Assembly (NCBI GenBank): GCA_029007575.1 | Contig: JAQXIB010000045.1 | Location: 1 to 6,514 of the forward strand | Direction of reading: 5' to 3' | DNA from: Clostridiales bacterium | GTDB lineage: Bacteria > Bacillota > Clostridia > Oscillospirales > Ruminococcaceae | DNA: 6,514 nucleotides | In this document: positions 1 to 6,431 of the stretch, piece after piece | Position numbering within the stretch: the stretch's first letter is position 1 | Layout: each line of letters begins with the position of its first letter | Program-made: the position numbers and the translations under genes | The notes under the pieces: model-generated | Database searches by the model: none | Told to the model about the DNA's origin: nothing | The model's input: the letters and a program-made list of their open reading frames with translations, nothing else

Positions 1-2
1 CT

Positions 3-929
3 TTGCTGCCGATGATTGAGTATATTGACGAACATGATGCGGCGGTAGTGGAGCTGTCCAGCTTCCAGTTGATCTCCATGCGTAAATCTCCGGATGTGGC
101 AGTGATCACCAATGTGGCACCGAACCATCTCGATGTACACAAGGATATGGAAGAATATATCAACGCAAAGAAAAACATTCTGCTGCATCAAAATGCTTTT
201 TCCAAGACGGTATTGAACATGGACAATGATATTACCAATCAGATGTCTGACTTGGTACGGGGAAAATTATATCAGTTCAGCCGCCGCAGTATACCGAACA
301 ACGGTGCGTATTTATCCGAAAACGGCAGCATCATCATGGTCAACAACGGGGAGCAAACCGAAATCATGAAAGCCTCCGACATTCGGCTTCCCGGTATTCA
401 TAATGTGGAAAACTATCTGACGGCGATTTCGGCGGTTTATGATGATGTGGATCGCAACAATATTGTCAAGGTGGCTCGCGAATTTGGCGGCGTGGAGCAC
501 CGAATTGAGTTTGTCAGAGAGGTAGACGGTGTAAAATATTATAATGACTCGATTGCGACCAGTCCCACCCGGACGATCGCCGGACTGAACTCCTTTGGAC
601 AAAAGCTGGTGGTGATTGCCGGCGGATACGATAAAAAAATTCCGTTTGAGCCGCTTGCGCCAAAGCTGATTGAAAAATGCAAGCTGTTGATCTTGATGGG
701 ATTGACTGCTGATAAGATTGAAAAAGCAGTGACCGAATGTGATGGATACAATCCGGAAGAACTGAAAATTTTACGTGTATCCACTATGGAAGAAGCCGTG
801 CAGACTGCTAAGGAAAATACGGTCAACGGTGATATTGTCACATTGTCTCCGGCTTGTGCGAGTTTTGACAAATATCCGAATTTTGAGGCAAGAGGAAATC
901 ATTATAAAGGGTTGGTGAATGCGCTTTGA
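3..929 (+). CDS. murD: UDP-N-acetylmuramoyl-L-alanine--D-glutamate ligase (MurD), 5'-truncated by the window edge
   Basis: Cytoplasmic ATP-dependent Mur ligase that adds D-glutamate to UDP-MurNAc-L-Ala in peptidoglycan precursor synthesis. The 308 visible residues are roughly the C-terminal two-thirds of a protein normally about 450 long. The N-terminal UDP-binding domain and the P-loop lie off the left edge, so the first codon here is not a start. Visible in order are the central-domain motif ELSSFQL (residues 17-23), NVAPNHLD (37-44), the lysine of the YINAKK segment (K56, where the family carries a carbamylated Lys), HNVENYL (133-139), GVEHR (163-167), YNDS (180-183) at the start of the C-terminal ligase domain, IAGGYDKK, and the C-terminal SPACASFD (282-289) followed by NFEARG. 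These are hallmarks of MurD rather than MurC, MurE or MurF. The stop TGA overlaps the TTG start of the next gene. The next gene is a peptidase, not ftsW or murG as in a classic division/cell-wall cluster. Confidence 0.97.
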   Translation: MLPMIEYIDEHDAAVVELSSFQLISMRKSPDVAVITNVAPNHLDVHKDMEEYINAKKNILLHQNAFSKTVLNMDNDITNQMSDLVRGKLYQFSRRSIPNNGAYLSENGSIIMVNNGEQTEIMKASDIRLPGIHNVENYLTAISAVYDDVDRNNIVKVAREFGGVEHRIEFVREVDGVKYYNDSIATSPTRTIAGLNSFGQKLVVIAGGYDKKIPFEPLAPKLIEKCKLLILMGLTADKIEKAVTECDGYNPEELKILRVSTMEEAVQTAKENTVNGDIVTLSPACASFDKYPNFEARGNHYKGLVNAL

Positions 930-1978
930 GCGAACAAATCACTTTTGCAACCGGAGAAGTTTTGAAGCGCCTGAGCTTGTCAGCCGGTGTGTCCGGGATG
1001 GAAGGCGGCGCCTGTCAAACTGCCGCTGAATTGTTACGCAAATACAGTAATCACGTCGTTTGCGACAGCTTCGGAAACGTATATGCAAACATTGCCGAAC
1101 CGAAAAACGGTGCGCCGGTGATTATGCTGGACGCCCATATTGATGAGGTCGGACTGGTTGTGACAGATATTGATGATGACGGATTCCTGAAAGTGGCAAA
1201 ATGCGGGGGAGTGGATCGCCGGCTGTTGTTGGCACAGCAAGTGACCGTACACGGCAGGGAAGATTTGACCGGTATTATTACTTCAAAACCGCCGCATTTG
1301 GAATCGGAAGAAGAACGAAAAAAGGTTCCTGATTTTGATGACATTTCCATTGATATCGGAATGGATAAGGCTTCTGCCGAGCGTCTGGTTGCTCGGGGTG
1401 ACCGTGTTACCTTTTACAGCGAATACAGAACGCTGCTAAACGGCAGAGTCAGCGTCAAGGCGGTGGACGACCGCGGGGGAGTCACAGCAATATTATATGC
1501 TTTGGAACTGTTAAAGGAGAAACAGTTAAACTGCGGTTTGTCGGTCTTGTTCAGCTCTCAGGAAGAATTAGGCTTGCGGGGAGCAACCATCGGGAGCTAC
1601 TTGCTGCAGCCGGACATTGCTCTTTCGGTGGATGTCAGCTTCGGGCATACCTCGGATGCGCCGGAACATAAGTGCGGCAAAATGGGGGAAGGGCCGATGA
1701 TCGGTATTGCTCCCACTTTGGATATGGAAATCGGCAACGAACTGATGGAAACCGCAAAAGAAAACAACATTCCGTATCAGCTTGAAGTGATGGGAGAAGA
1801 AACTTCGACCAATGCCGATGCAATCGGCATGATGCGGGGCGGTATCAAAACAGGATTGGTGTCGATACCGATCCGATATATGCATACGCCGATTGAGACG
1901 GTAGTCATTGAAGATATCGAAAAGGTCGGACAATTGCTTGCCGAATATATCAAACGGAAGGGAGCAGACAAACAGTGA
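926..1978 (+). CDS. M42 family metallopeptidase (glutamyl/leucyl aminopeptidase type), paralog 1
   Basis: Probable cytoplasmic dinuclear-metal (Zn/Co) aminopeptidase of the M42 family, whose members form large tetrahedral shells and trim peptides. Some relatives are annotated FrvX, YsdC or, wrongly, endoglucanase CelM. The 350-residue length is typical. All expected active-site residues are visible: HID with H71 and D73, the bridging Asp in KAVDDRGG (D181), the general-base/ligand pair in SSQEELGLRG (E213, E214), D236 in SVDVSFG, and H320 in RYMHTP. The start chosen is TTG 926, which overlaps the murD stop by 4 nt (TTGA) and implies translational coupling; the nearest purine tract is AAAGGG, 14 nt upstream. 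A second in-frame TTG at 962 has GGAG 5 nt upstream and gives an N-terminus beginning at KRLSLSAGVSG, closer to typical family members, so the true start could be 962. The stop overlaps the GTG of the next peptidase. The natural substrate cannot be told from sequence. Confidence 0.95.
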   Translation: MSEQITFATGEVLKRLSLSAGVSGMEGGACQTAAELLRKYSNHVVCDSFGNVYANIAEPKNGAPVIMLDAHIDEVGLVVTDIDDDGFLKVAKCGGVDRRLLLAQQVTVHGREDLTGIITSKPPHLESEEERKKVPDFDDISIDIGMDKASAERLVARGDRVTFYSEYRTLLNGRVSVKAVDDRGGVTAILYALELLKEKQLNCGLSVLFSSQEELGLRGATIGSYLLQPDIALSVDVSFGHTSDAPEHKCGKMGEGPMIGIAPTLDMEIGNELMETAKENNIPYQLEVMGEETSTNADAIGMMRGGIKTGLVSIPIRYMHTPIETVVIEDIEKVGQLLAEYIKRKGADKQ

Positions 1979-2991
1979 TTGGAAATTTAAAAACGCTTTG
2001 CTCTATTTCGGGAATTTCAGGACGGGAAAAGGCGGTGTCAGCAGAAATCGAACGTCAGATCAAAGGGTATTGCGAGTATCATTATGATAATCTCGGCAAT
2101 TTGATCGCTTGGAAAAAAGGAAAGAGACCGGCAAAATATAAACTGATGATTTCCGCTCATACTGATGAGGTGGGAATGATCGTTACCTCAGTCACCTCCG
2201 ACGGTATGCTACGTTTTGCACCGGTAGGAGGGATTGATTCCCGTGTGCTGATCGGCAGAAGCGTTCGTGTCGGTGATCATCTGTACGGTGTGATCGGCAC
2301 CAAGGCAGTGCATATGCAATCTCCGGAGGAACGCAAGACCGCGGTAAAAAGTGACGATTTATTTATTGATATCGGTGCGACGGATAAAGAGGACGCTATG
2401 AAGCATGTTTCACTTGGAGAAAGTGTCTGCTTTGACAGTCCGTTTGTGGCGTTTGGCAACGGTTTCTTGAAAGGAAAAGCGATTGATGACCGATTCGGAT
2501 GCGCTTTGATGATACGCATGATCCAATCGGAATTAGAATACGATACTACCTTTGTGTTTTGCGTACAGGAAGAAGTCGGGCTGCGGGGAGCAAAAGCTGC
2601 CGCATATACTGTAAATCCCGATTTTGCCATTGTTTGTGAAGCGACCACTGCGGCTGATGTCGCGGATGTGCCCGAAAACAAAAAGGTATGCAAATTAGGA
2701 GGCGGAGCAGTCGTTAGCTACATGGATCATCGCACCGTATACGACAAGGAACTTTACGATCTGGCGTTTTCGGTGGCGGGGCAGCATCAAATCGCCTGCC
2801 AGACCAAAACAATGGTGGCAGGCGGTAATGATGCCGGAGCGATTCACACCGCTTGCGGCGGTGTTCGTACTATGGCGGTTTCGATTCCGTGCCGGTATCT
2901 GCATTCCCCGTCTTGTGTGATTCAGCAGCAGGATATGGAAAGCTGCTATCAATTGGTACGCTTGATGGCAGAGAAAATACAGGAATTATGA
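1975..2991 (+). CDS. M42 family metallopeptidase, paralog 2
   Basis: Second M42 metallo-aminopeptidase, 338 residues, directly after the first and clearly paralogous to it (same motif order and spacing, divergent sequence). Active-site residues are AHTDEVG with H62 and D64, KAIDDRFG with bridging D171, CVQEEVGLRG with E199 and E200, ligand E222 in CEATTA, and H310 in RYLHSP. The acidic ligand is Glu here and Asp in paralog 1; both are used in the family, so this one should still bind two metals. The start is GTG 1975, overlapping the upstream stop as GTGA, with a strong site GGAAGGGAG (1956-1964) 10 nt before it. Two adjacent paralogs may form homo- or hetero-oligomeric shells or divide substrates; this is inference. 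The stop overlaps the ATG of the GNAT gene. Confidence 0.95.
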   Translation: MIGNLKTLCSISGISGREKAVSAEIERQIKGYCEYHYDNLGNLIAWKKGKRPAKYKLMISAHTDEVGMIVTSVTSDGMLRFAPVGGIDSRVLIGRSVRVGDHLYGVIGTKAVHMQSPEERKTAVKSDDLFIDIGATDKEDAMKHVSLGESVCFDSPFVAFGNGFLKGKAIDDRFGCALMIRMIQSELEYDTTFVFCVQEEVGLRGAKAAAYTVNPDFAIVCEATTAADVADVPENKKVCKLGGGAVVSYMDHRTVYDKELYDLAFSVAGQHQIACQTKTMVAGGNDAGAIHTACGGVRTMAVSIPCRYLHSPSCVIQQQDMESCYQLVRLMAEKIQEL

Positions 2992-3734
2992 TTCAGTTAT
3001 TCACCCAAGCCGATATGGAGCGCGTGTTGCAAATCGAAGCGGAGCATCCACAGCTCATCAAAATACAGGCATTATTGCAAGCTTACGGGATCGGATACGA
3101 TTTTTGCCGTTTTTACCGTCAGCAGGAGGACGGACGGGATACGGGCTATCTTTTCAAACTGGATGACAGCGGTGTTTTGTGGACAGAGGAAGATGCCGAT
3201 ATCGGTGAATGGTCGGATTTTTTCGGCATGATAGGCTTGTCGGAAGTATCCGCTGTCGGCAGGACGGGATGCCGACTGCAAAAGGAGTGCCCGGTTTTCG
3301 GTTGTCAAAGCGGCAATATATTTGTGAAGCATAATTCACTAACAGAAACAAGCGTGCAAAGCGTGGAAACAACCTCATTGACGCAGGTGTTTGCGGTGAT
3401 CTGCCGCTGTTTTCCGAATTTGACAACGGCACAGTTTGACGGATGGTATTGTGATCTTTCGCATCGAATCCGACATGGCGTTTGCAAAGCTTTTTTATAC
3501 AGAGAGTCTGCGGCGGCCATTGTTTTGAGCTATGGGCAGACTGCAATCATATCCCAGTTTTGCGTTTTGCCGGAATATCGCCGCAACAGGGTCGGCAGGA
3601 ATTTGATGCAAGCGATAGAAAGCGTATACAGCGGAAAAAAGCTGGTTGTTTTCAGCAAAGATTCTCTTTCGGATTCTTTTTACGGTAACATCGGATTTTT
3701 ACCTGCTGAAAGATGGTTTACATTTTATCGTTAA
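2988..3734 (+). CDS. GNAT family N-acetyltransferase
   Basis: Probable acetyl-CoA-dependent acetyltransferase with unknown acceptor, 248 residues from ATG 2988. The C-terminal half (about 130-248) reads as a GNAT domain. A strand ending QFCVLPEYRRNRVGR (190-204) matches motif A (V-x-P-x-x-R-x-x-x-x-G), which binds the acetyl-CoA pyrophosphate, and YGNIGFLP (232-239) matches the conserved tyrosine/GF element near the C-terminus. The N-terminal half (1-125), containing YDFCRFYRQ, I cannot assign; it could be a degenerate second GNAT fold. The frame stays open further upstream, to an ATG at 2853, but that would overlap the peptidase gene by 139 nt. ATG 2988 makes the 4-nt overlap ATGA and is preferred. 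The AGGA at 2981-2984 is only 3 nt from this ATG, so initiation probably relies on coupling to the upstream gene. The neighbouring peptidases make a peptide N-terminus or free amino acid a possible substrate, as a guess only. Confidence 0.83.
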   Translation: MIQLFTQADMERVLQIEAEHPQLIKIQALLQAYGIGYDFCRFYRQQEDGRDTGYLFKLDDSGVLWTEEDADIGEWSDFFGMIGLSEVSAVGRTGCRLQKECPVFGCQSGNIFVKHNSLTETSVQSVETTSLTQVFAVICRCFPNLTTAQFDGWYCDLSHRIRHGVCKAFLYRESAAAIVLSYGQTAIISQFCVLPEYRRNRVGRNLMQAIESVYSGKKLVVFSKDSLSDSFYGNIGFLPAERWFTFYR

Positions 3735-3797
3735 TATCCGGAAAGAAAAACTTTTCAGTAGTATAGAAAATAAAAGAAAAAGGAATATCAAATTTTT

Positions 3798-5072
3798 ATG
3801 TTAGAGCAATTTTTTGAATTGGACAAGCATTTGATGGAGTTGGCACAAAAGGCAGAGGATCGAGCAAAGGATGCGTTTGCTCGGATCGATGAGATCGCGG
3901 CCTATAACGAAGCCAAGGTGTTACGTGCATTTATCAAAAACGGAGTCAGCGAGAGCCATTTTAAAGGCAGTACCGGATACGGTTATGATGATCGTGGCAG
4001 GGAAGTTTTGGATGCGGTTTTTGCCGATGTATTCGGCGCAGAGGATGCGTTGGTACGCCACAATTTCGTTTCGGGGACGCATGCACTGGCTACCGCGCTG
4101 TTTGGCGTGCTTCGCACGGGGGATAAGCTGGTTTCACTTACCGGAGCGCCTTATGACACCATGGAGGAAGTTATCGGCATTCGTGGTGAGGGAAACGGTT
4201 CCTTAAAAGATTTCGGGGTTTCGTATGAAGAAGTACCCTTGACGTCGGATGGAACGCCCGATTTGGAACGTATTCCGGAGGCGGTGCGGGATGCTAAGGT
4301 GGCGTACATACAGCGTTCACGCGGGTATTCTTTGCGCCCGTCCTTGACGGTGGAGCACATCGGAGAGCTGGTACAAGCCGTAAAAAGCGGAAATCCGGAT
4401 GCCATTATCATTGTAGATAACTGTTATGGGGAATTAGTGGAGAAAAACGAGCCATTGGCGGTCGGAGCGGATTTGATCGTCGGATCACTGATCAAAAATC
4501 CCGGCGGCGGCATCGCACAAACCGGCGGGTATATCGCAGGGCGAAAAGATTTGGTGGAGTTGTGTTCCTATCGTTTGACCACCCCGGGAATGGGCAAAGA
4601 AGTAGGCTGTACGCTGAATCAATCCCGTGAGTTGTTTATGGGGCTGTTTTGGGCGCCGTCGGTGGTAGCTAATGCCGTAAAAACTTCTGTTTTTGCGTTG
4701 TCTTTGTTTCAATTGCTGGGATATGAGGTTTATCCGAAATACGATGAAACAAGAACCGATATTATTGCGGCAATGAAGTTAAATACAGCTGAAGCATTGA
4801 CGGCGTTTTGCCGGGGGATTCAAAAAGGCTCTCCGGTTGACAGCTTTGTTACACCCGAGCCATGGGCGATGCCGGGCTATGACAGTCCGGTGATTATGGC
4901 GGCAGGCGCTTTTACGTTGGGAGCTTCGATCGAATTGTCAGCCGATGCGCCTCTGCGGGAACCGTATGCGGTTTGGATACAGGGTGGATTAACCTATACC
5001 AGCGGCAAGGCAGGCATATTATTGGCGGCGCAATCGATGCTGGAGCAAGGGTTGATATCAATCAAACAGTGA
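3798..5072 (+). CDS. PLP-dependent methionine gamma-lyase family protein (YnbB / 'aluminium resistance' type)
   Basis: Cytoplasmic fold-type I PLP enzyme of the family related to Cys/Met metabolism lyases, named 'aluminium resistance protein' in many genomes and YnbB in Bacillus subtilis. The true reaction is uncertain; C-S lyase or gamma-lyase chemistry on a sulfur amino acid is the usual guess. The 424-residue length is normal for the family. Signatures are NGVSESHF near the N-terminus (48-55), GYGYDDRGRE (60-69), the cofactor-phosphate region VSGTHALATALFG (91-103), the PLP-ring Asp in VDNCYGE (D207), and the Schiff-base lysine in GSLIKNPGGG (K233), followed by QTGGYIAG. ATG 3798 is preceded by AAAAAGGA ending 13 nt upstream, a slightly long spacing. 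A 63-nt gap separates it from the GNAT gene with no clear terminator or promoter, so read-through from upstream is likely. Its stop TGA overlaps a possible GTG start of the exporter gene, which suggests joint function or at least joint expression. Confidence 0.92.
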   Translation: MLEQFFELDKHLMELAQKAEDRAKDAFARIDEIAAYNEAKVLRAFIKNGVSESHFKGSTGYGYDDRGREVLDAVFADVFGAEDALVRHNFVSGTHALATALFGVLRTGDKLVSLTGAPYDTMEEVIGIRGEGNGSLKDFGVSYEEVPLTSDGTPDLERIPEAVRDAKVAYIQRSRGYSLRPSLTVEHIGELVQAVKSGNPDAIIIVDNCYGELVEKNEPLAVGADLIVGSLIKNPGGGIAQTGGYIAGRKDLVELCSYRLTTPGMGKEVGCTLNQSRELFMGLFWAPSVVANAVKTSVFALSLFQLLGYEVYPKYDETRTDIIAAMKLNTAEALTAFCRGIQKGSPVDSFVTPEPWAMPGYDSPVIMAAGAFTLGASIELSADAPLREPYAVWIQGGLTYTSGKAGILLAAQSMLEQGLISIKQ

Positions 5073-5107
5073 ATCGTTTCCATATTGATGCTGTCATCAT
5101 TTCGGAT

Positions 5108-5113
5108 AGGGGG
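5108..5113 (+). promoter_or_regulatory. Ribosome binding site favouring the TTG start of the exporter gene
   Basis: AGGGGG lies 9 nt before TTG 5123. It is the best ribosome binding site in this stretch and is the reason for preferring TTG 5123 over the overlapping GTG at 5069, whose nearest purine tract (AAGGG, 5047-5051) is 17 nt away. Confidence 0.5.
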
Positions 5114-5122
5114 ATTATTGGT

Positions 5123-5980
5123 TTGGAGGAAGTTTGGGATATTCTTCTTGATACGCTTTTAGACGGCGTGAAAATGCTGCCGTTTTTATTTGGAGCATAT
5201 TTATTCATTGAATTTCTGGAGCATAAAGCATCGGACAAATTACAGAATGCTTTGTCTAAGTCGGGCAACCACGGGATTGTTGCGGGAGCCATTTTGGGCA
5301 TCGTGCCGCAGTGCGGATTTTCGGTAGCCGCCGCCAATTTATATTCCGGTAAAGTCATCACGCTTGGCACGTTGATGGCGGTATTTATCTCGACCTCTGA
5401 CGAGGCTATTCCGGTATTGTTGTCTTCACCGGGGAATGCCGGTGCGCTGTTACAATTGATTATTGTGAAAATAGTAATTGCGCTGATCGCCGGATTTTTG
5501 GTGGATTTAGTTCTGAAAATACGGCATGTTCCGGAAAACAAGCCGGAGCTGCAGGATCATAATGTCTTGTGTCACCATTGCGGCTGTGAACATGGAGGCA
5601 TTGTAAAATCGGCAATCAAGCACACTGTCAATATTTTTCTATTTATTTTGTTGGTCTCCTTTATCCTGAATGCATTGATTGCATGGATCGGACAGGACAC
5701 GATTTCAAAGATCATGCTGACCGACAGTATTTTTCAACCGTTTATTGCGGCACTGATCGGATTGATTCCCAATTGTGCGGCCTCGGTGATGCTGGTACAA
5801 CTGTTTTTGGCAGGAAGCCTTAGCTTCGGATCGGTGGTGGCAGGGCTTTGTACCGGTGCCGGAATCGGATTGGCGGTATTGTTCCGTGCAAACCACAATT
5901 GGAAAAAGAATTTACTGATCTTATTGCTTCTGTATGGAATCGGAAGCGTATCGGGATTGATCATTCATTTGTTGGTTTGA
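5123..5980 (+). CDS. 10-TM putative manganese/heavy-metal exporter (ArsP_2-like)
   Basis: Integral membrane exporter of the 10-TM putative heavy-metal family, variously annotated arsenic efflux protein, Cu/Zn efflux (SO_0444-like) or putative manganese transporter; the cation is not settled by sequence. The 285 residues fall into two homologous halves: PQCGFSVAAANLYSGKVITLG (from residue 62) matches PNCAASVMLVQLFLAGSLSFG (from 216), each flanked by hydrophobic segments. The Pro-x-Cys pairs sit in membrane re-entrant positions. The hydrophilic linker holds CHHCGCEH (150-157), a Cys/His cluster that looks metal-binding. The start is TTG 5123, supported by its ribosome binding site and by an N-terminus (EEVWDILLDTLLDGVKMLPFLF) of the length usual in the family. 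GTG 5069, which overlaps the upstream stop as GTGA and adds 18 residues, is a real alternative. Pairing with a gene of the 'aluminium resistance' family fits a metal-stress role, but that is inference. Confidence 0.87.
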   Translation: MEEVWDILLDTLLDGVKMLPFLFGAYLFIEFLEHKASDKLQNALSKSGNHGIVAGAILGIVPQCGFSVAAANLYSGKVITLGTLMAVFISTSDEAIPVLLSSPGNAGALLQLIIVKIVIALIAGFLVDLVLKIRHVPENKPELQDHNVLCHHCGCEHGGIVKSAIKHTVNIFLFILLVSFILNALIAWIGQDTISKIMLTDSIFQPFIAALIGLIPNCAASVMLVQLFLAGSLSFGSVVAGLCTGAGIGLAVLFRANHNWKKNLLILLLLYGIGSVSGLIIHLLV

Positions 5981-5995
5981 TCTAGGATGTACAAG

Positions 5996-6059
5996 AAAAA
6001 CAAGCCTTCTGCAGTGAACACGTAACTGTAGAAGGCTTGTTTGTTGACGTTATTTTTTT
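5996..6059 (+). terminator. Operon-end intrinsic terminator, probably bidirectional
   Basis: A near-perfect stem pairs 5998-6015 with 6025-6042 (core AAGCCTTCTGCAG against CTGTAGAAGGCTT, one G-U pair) around a 9-nt loop, starting 17 nt after the exporter stop. The arm ends in TTT and a 7-T run follows at 6053-6059, about 10 nt beyond the stem. On the minus strand the stem is followed at once by U5 from the A-run 5996-6000, so the hairpin may stop transcription from both sides. The adjacent U-tract on the + strand is imperfect. Confidence 0.8.
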
Positions 6060-6141
6060 GGGCAATGGTAGAGGAAGCTAATCATACGCTTATATTTCAG
6101 CGCAAATATCACGAACTATAGAATATAAAAGAGAGGGCTAT

Positions 6142-6309
6142 GTGCTGGGATTGGGTGCGAAAATGTTCATCATCGCGGGGCCGGTGCTGGTCTACGGCAC
6201 GGTGGCGAGTGTGGTGTATGGGGTTATTGATCGGATAACGACTTTATTCTGGCGAAAAAAGGCTTGCCAGTCGGCAAGCCTCAGTCTGTCGAAAAACTAT
6301 AAATTTTAA
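6142..6309 (+). CDS. Possible small one-TM membrane protein (55 aa)
   Basis: A short open frame from GTG 6142 to TAA 6307-6309, preceded by GAGAGGG (6131-6137) 4 nt upstream. The product begins MLGLGAKMFIIAGPVLVYG and has one hydrophobic segment (about residues 8-30), then DRITTLFWRKK, a basic stretch that fits a cytoplasmic end. This is the pattern of a small single-pass protein; I do not recognise the family. An in-frame ATG at 6163 is another possible start. The last 16 or so codons run through a perfect hairpin that serves as a minus-strand terminator and into an apparent repeat, so the original C-terminus may have been replaced by an insertion, or the frame may be fortuitous. There is no convincing promoter; TATAGA at 6117-6122 lacks a good -35. 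Confidence 0.4.
   Translation: MLGLGAKMFIIAGPVLVYGTVASVVYGVIDRITTLFWRKKACQSASLSLSKNYKF
6255..6280 (-). terminator. Intrinsic terminator for minus-strand transcription
   Basis: GGCTTGCC (6261-6268) pairs perfectly with GGCAAGCC (6273-6280) across a 4-nt loop, and six A residues at 6255-6260 become U6 right after the stem on the minus strand. This is a textbook rho-independent terminator for transcription entering from the right edge. On the + strand no T-run follows, so it should not terminate there. It implies a minus-strand gene or transcript beyond 6514, or it is part of the repeat that follows. Confidence 0.7.
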
Positions 6310-6314
6310 AATTT
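6301..6314. repeat. 14-nt perfect AT-only palindrome
   Basis: AAATTTTAAAATTT equals its own reverse complement. It sits directly before the three-way-junction sequence and overlaps the stop of the small ORF. Confidence 0.7.
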
Positions 6315-6364
6315 GTCACGTAGGCGGACATGTGCCGCCGTCTTGCACAGCAAGACGATGTGAC
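6315..6364. other. Predicted three-way junction (two hairpins closed by an outer stem)
   Basis: The outer stem GTCAC (6315-6319) pairs with GTGAC (6360-6364). Inside are two hairpins: GGCGG (6323-6327) with CCGCC (6335-6339), and GTCTTGC (6340-6346) with GCAAGAC (6350-6356) around a 3-nt loop. Every arm is perfectly paired and the parts nest cleanly. It could be a structured RNA, a cruciform recognised by a protein, or the body of a REP-like repeat. It does not match a tRNA, having no anticodon or T-arm pattern. Confidence 0.5.
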
Positions 6365-6390
6365 TACATTGAAAAGAAAAACAGCGGTGA

Positions 6391-6410
6391 GCAACGGCAA
6401 AGCCGTTTGC
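6391..6410. repeat. GC-rich hairpin with AAA loop
   Basis: GCAACGGC (6391-6398) pairs with GCCGTTTGC (6402-6410) apart from one bulged T, around a 3-nt AAA loop. Its core CGGCAAAGCC recurs inverted at 6461-6470. Confidence 0.5.
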
Positions 6411-6418
6411 GGAGCTGG

Positions 6419-6431
6419 TTTTCGTCGAAAA
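6419..6431. repeat. 13-nt palindrome with central T
   Basis: TTTTCGTCGAAAA is perfectly symmetric about its central T. The right half GTCGAAAA also occurs at the left border of the element (GTCGAAAAAC, 6288-6297), so it may be an internal copy of the terminal motif. Confidence 0.5.

Noticed and set aside
2853..2987. Upstream extension of the GNAT gene to ATG 2853
   Set aside because: It would overlap the second M42 gene by 139 nt, and the added residues are an out-of-frame reading of the peptidase's C-terminus.
3735..3797. Possible promoter before the PLP gene (TATAGA at 3762-3767)
   Set aside because: There is no TTGACA-like hexamer at the right distance; the corresponding bases are CGGAAA. 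The region is simply A-rich.
5981..6141. CRISPR array, riboswitch or attachment site in the gap after the exporter
   Set aside because: There are no regularly spaced direct repeats, no tRNA end and no recognisable aptamer core. The only structure is the terminator hairpin, and 6060-6130 shows nothing supportable.
6140..6238. ATG 6140 frame of 32 codons overlapping the small membrane ORF
   Set aside because: The product is rich in Trp, Cys and Arg with no recognisable pattern. The overlapping GTG 6142 frame gives a sensible hydrophobic helix.
6315..6364. tRNA
   Set aside because: The cloverleaf-like fold has only two inner hairpins, lacks the 7-bp acceptor stem, T-loop and anticodon arm, and is too short.
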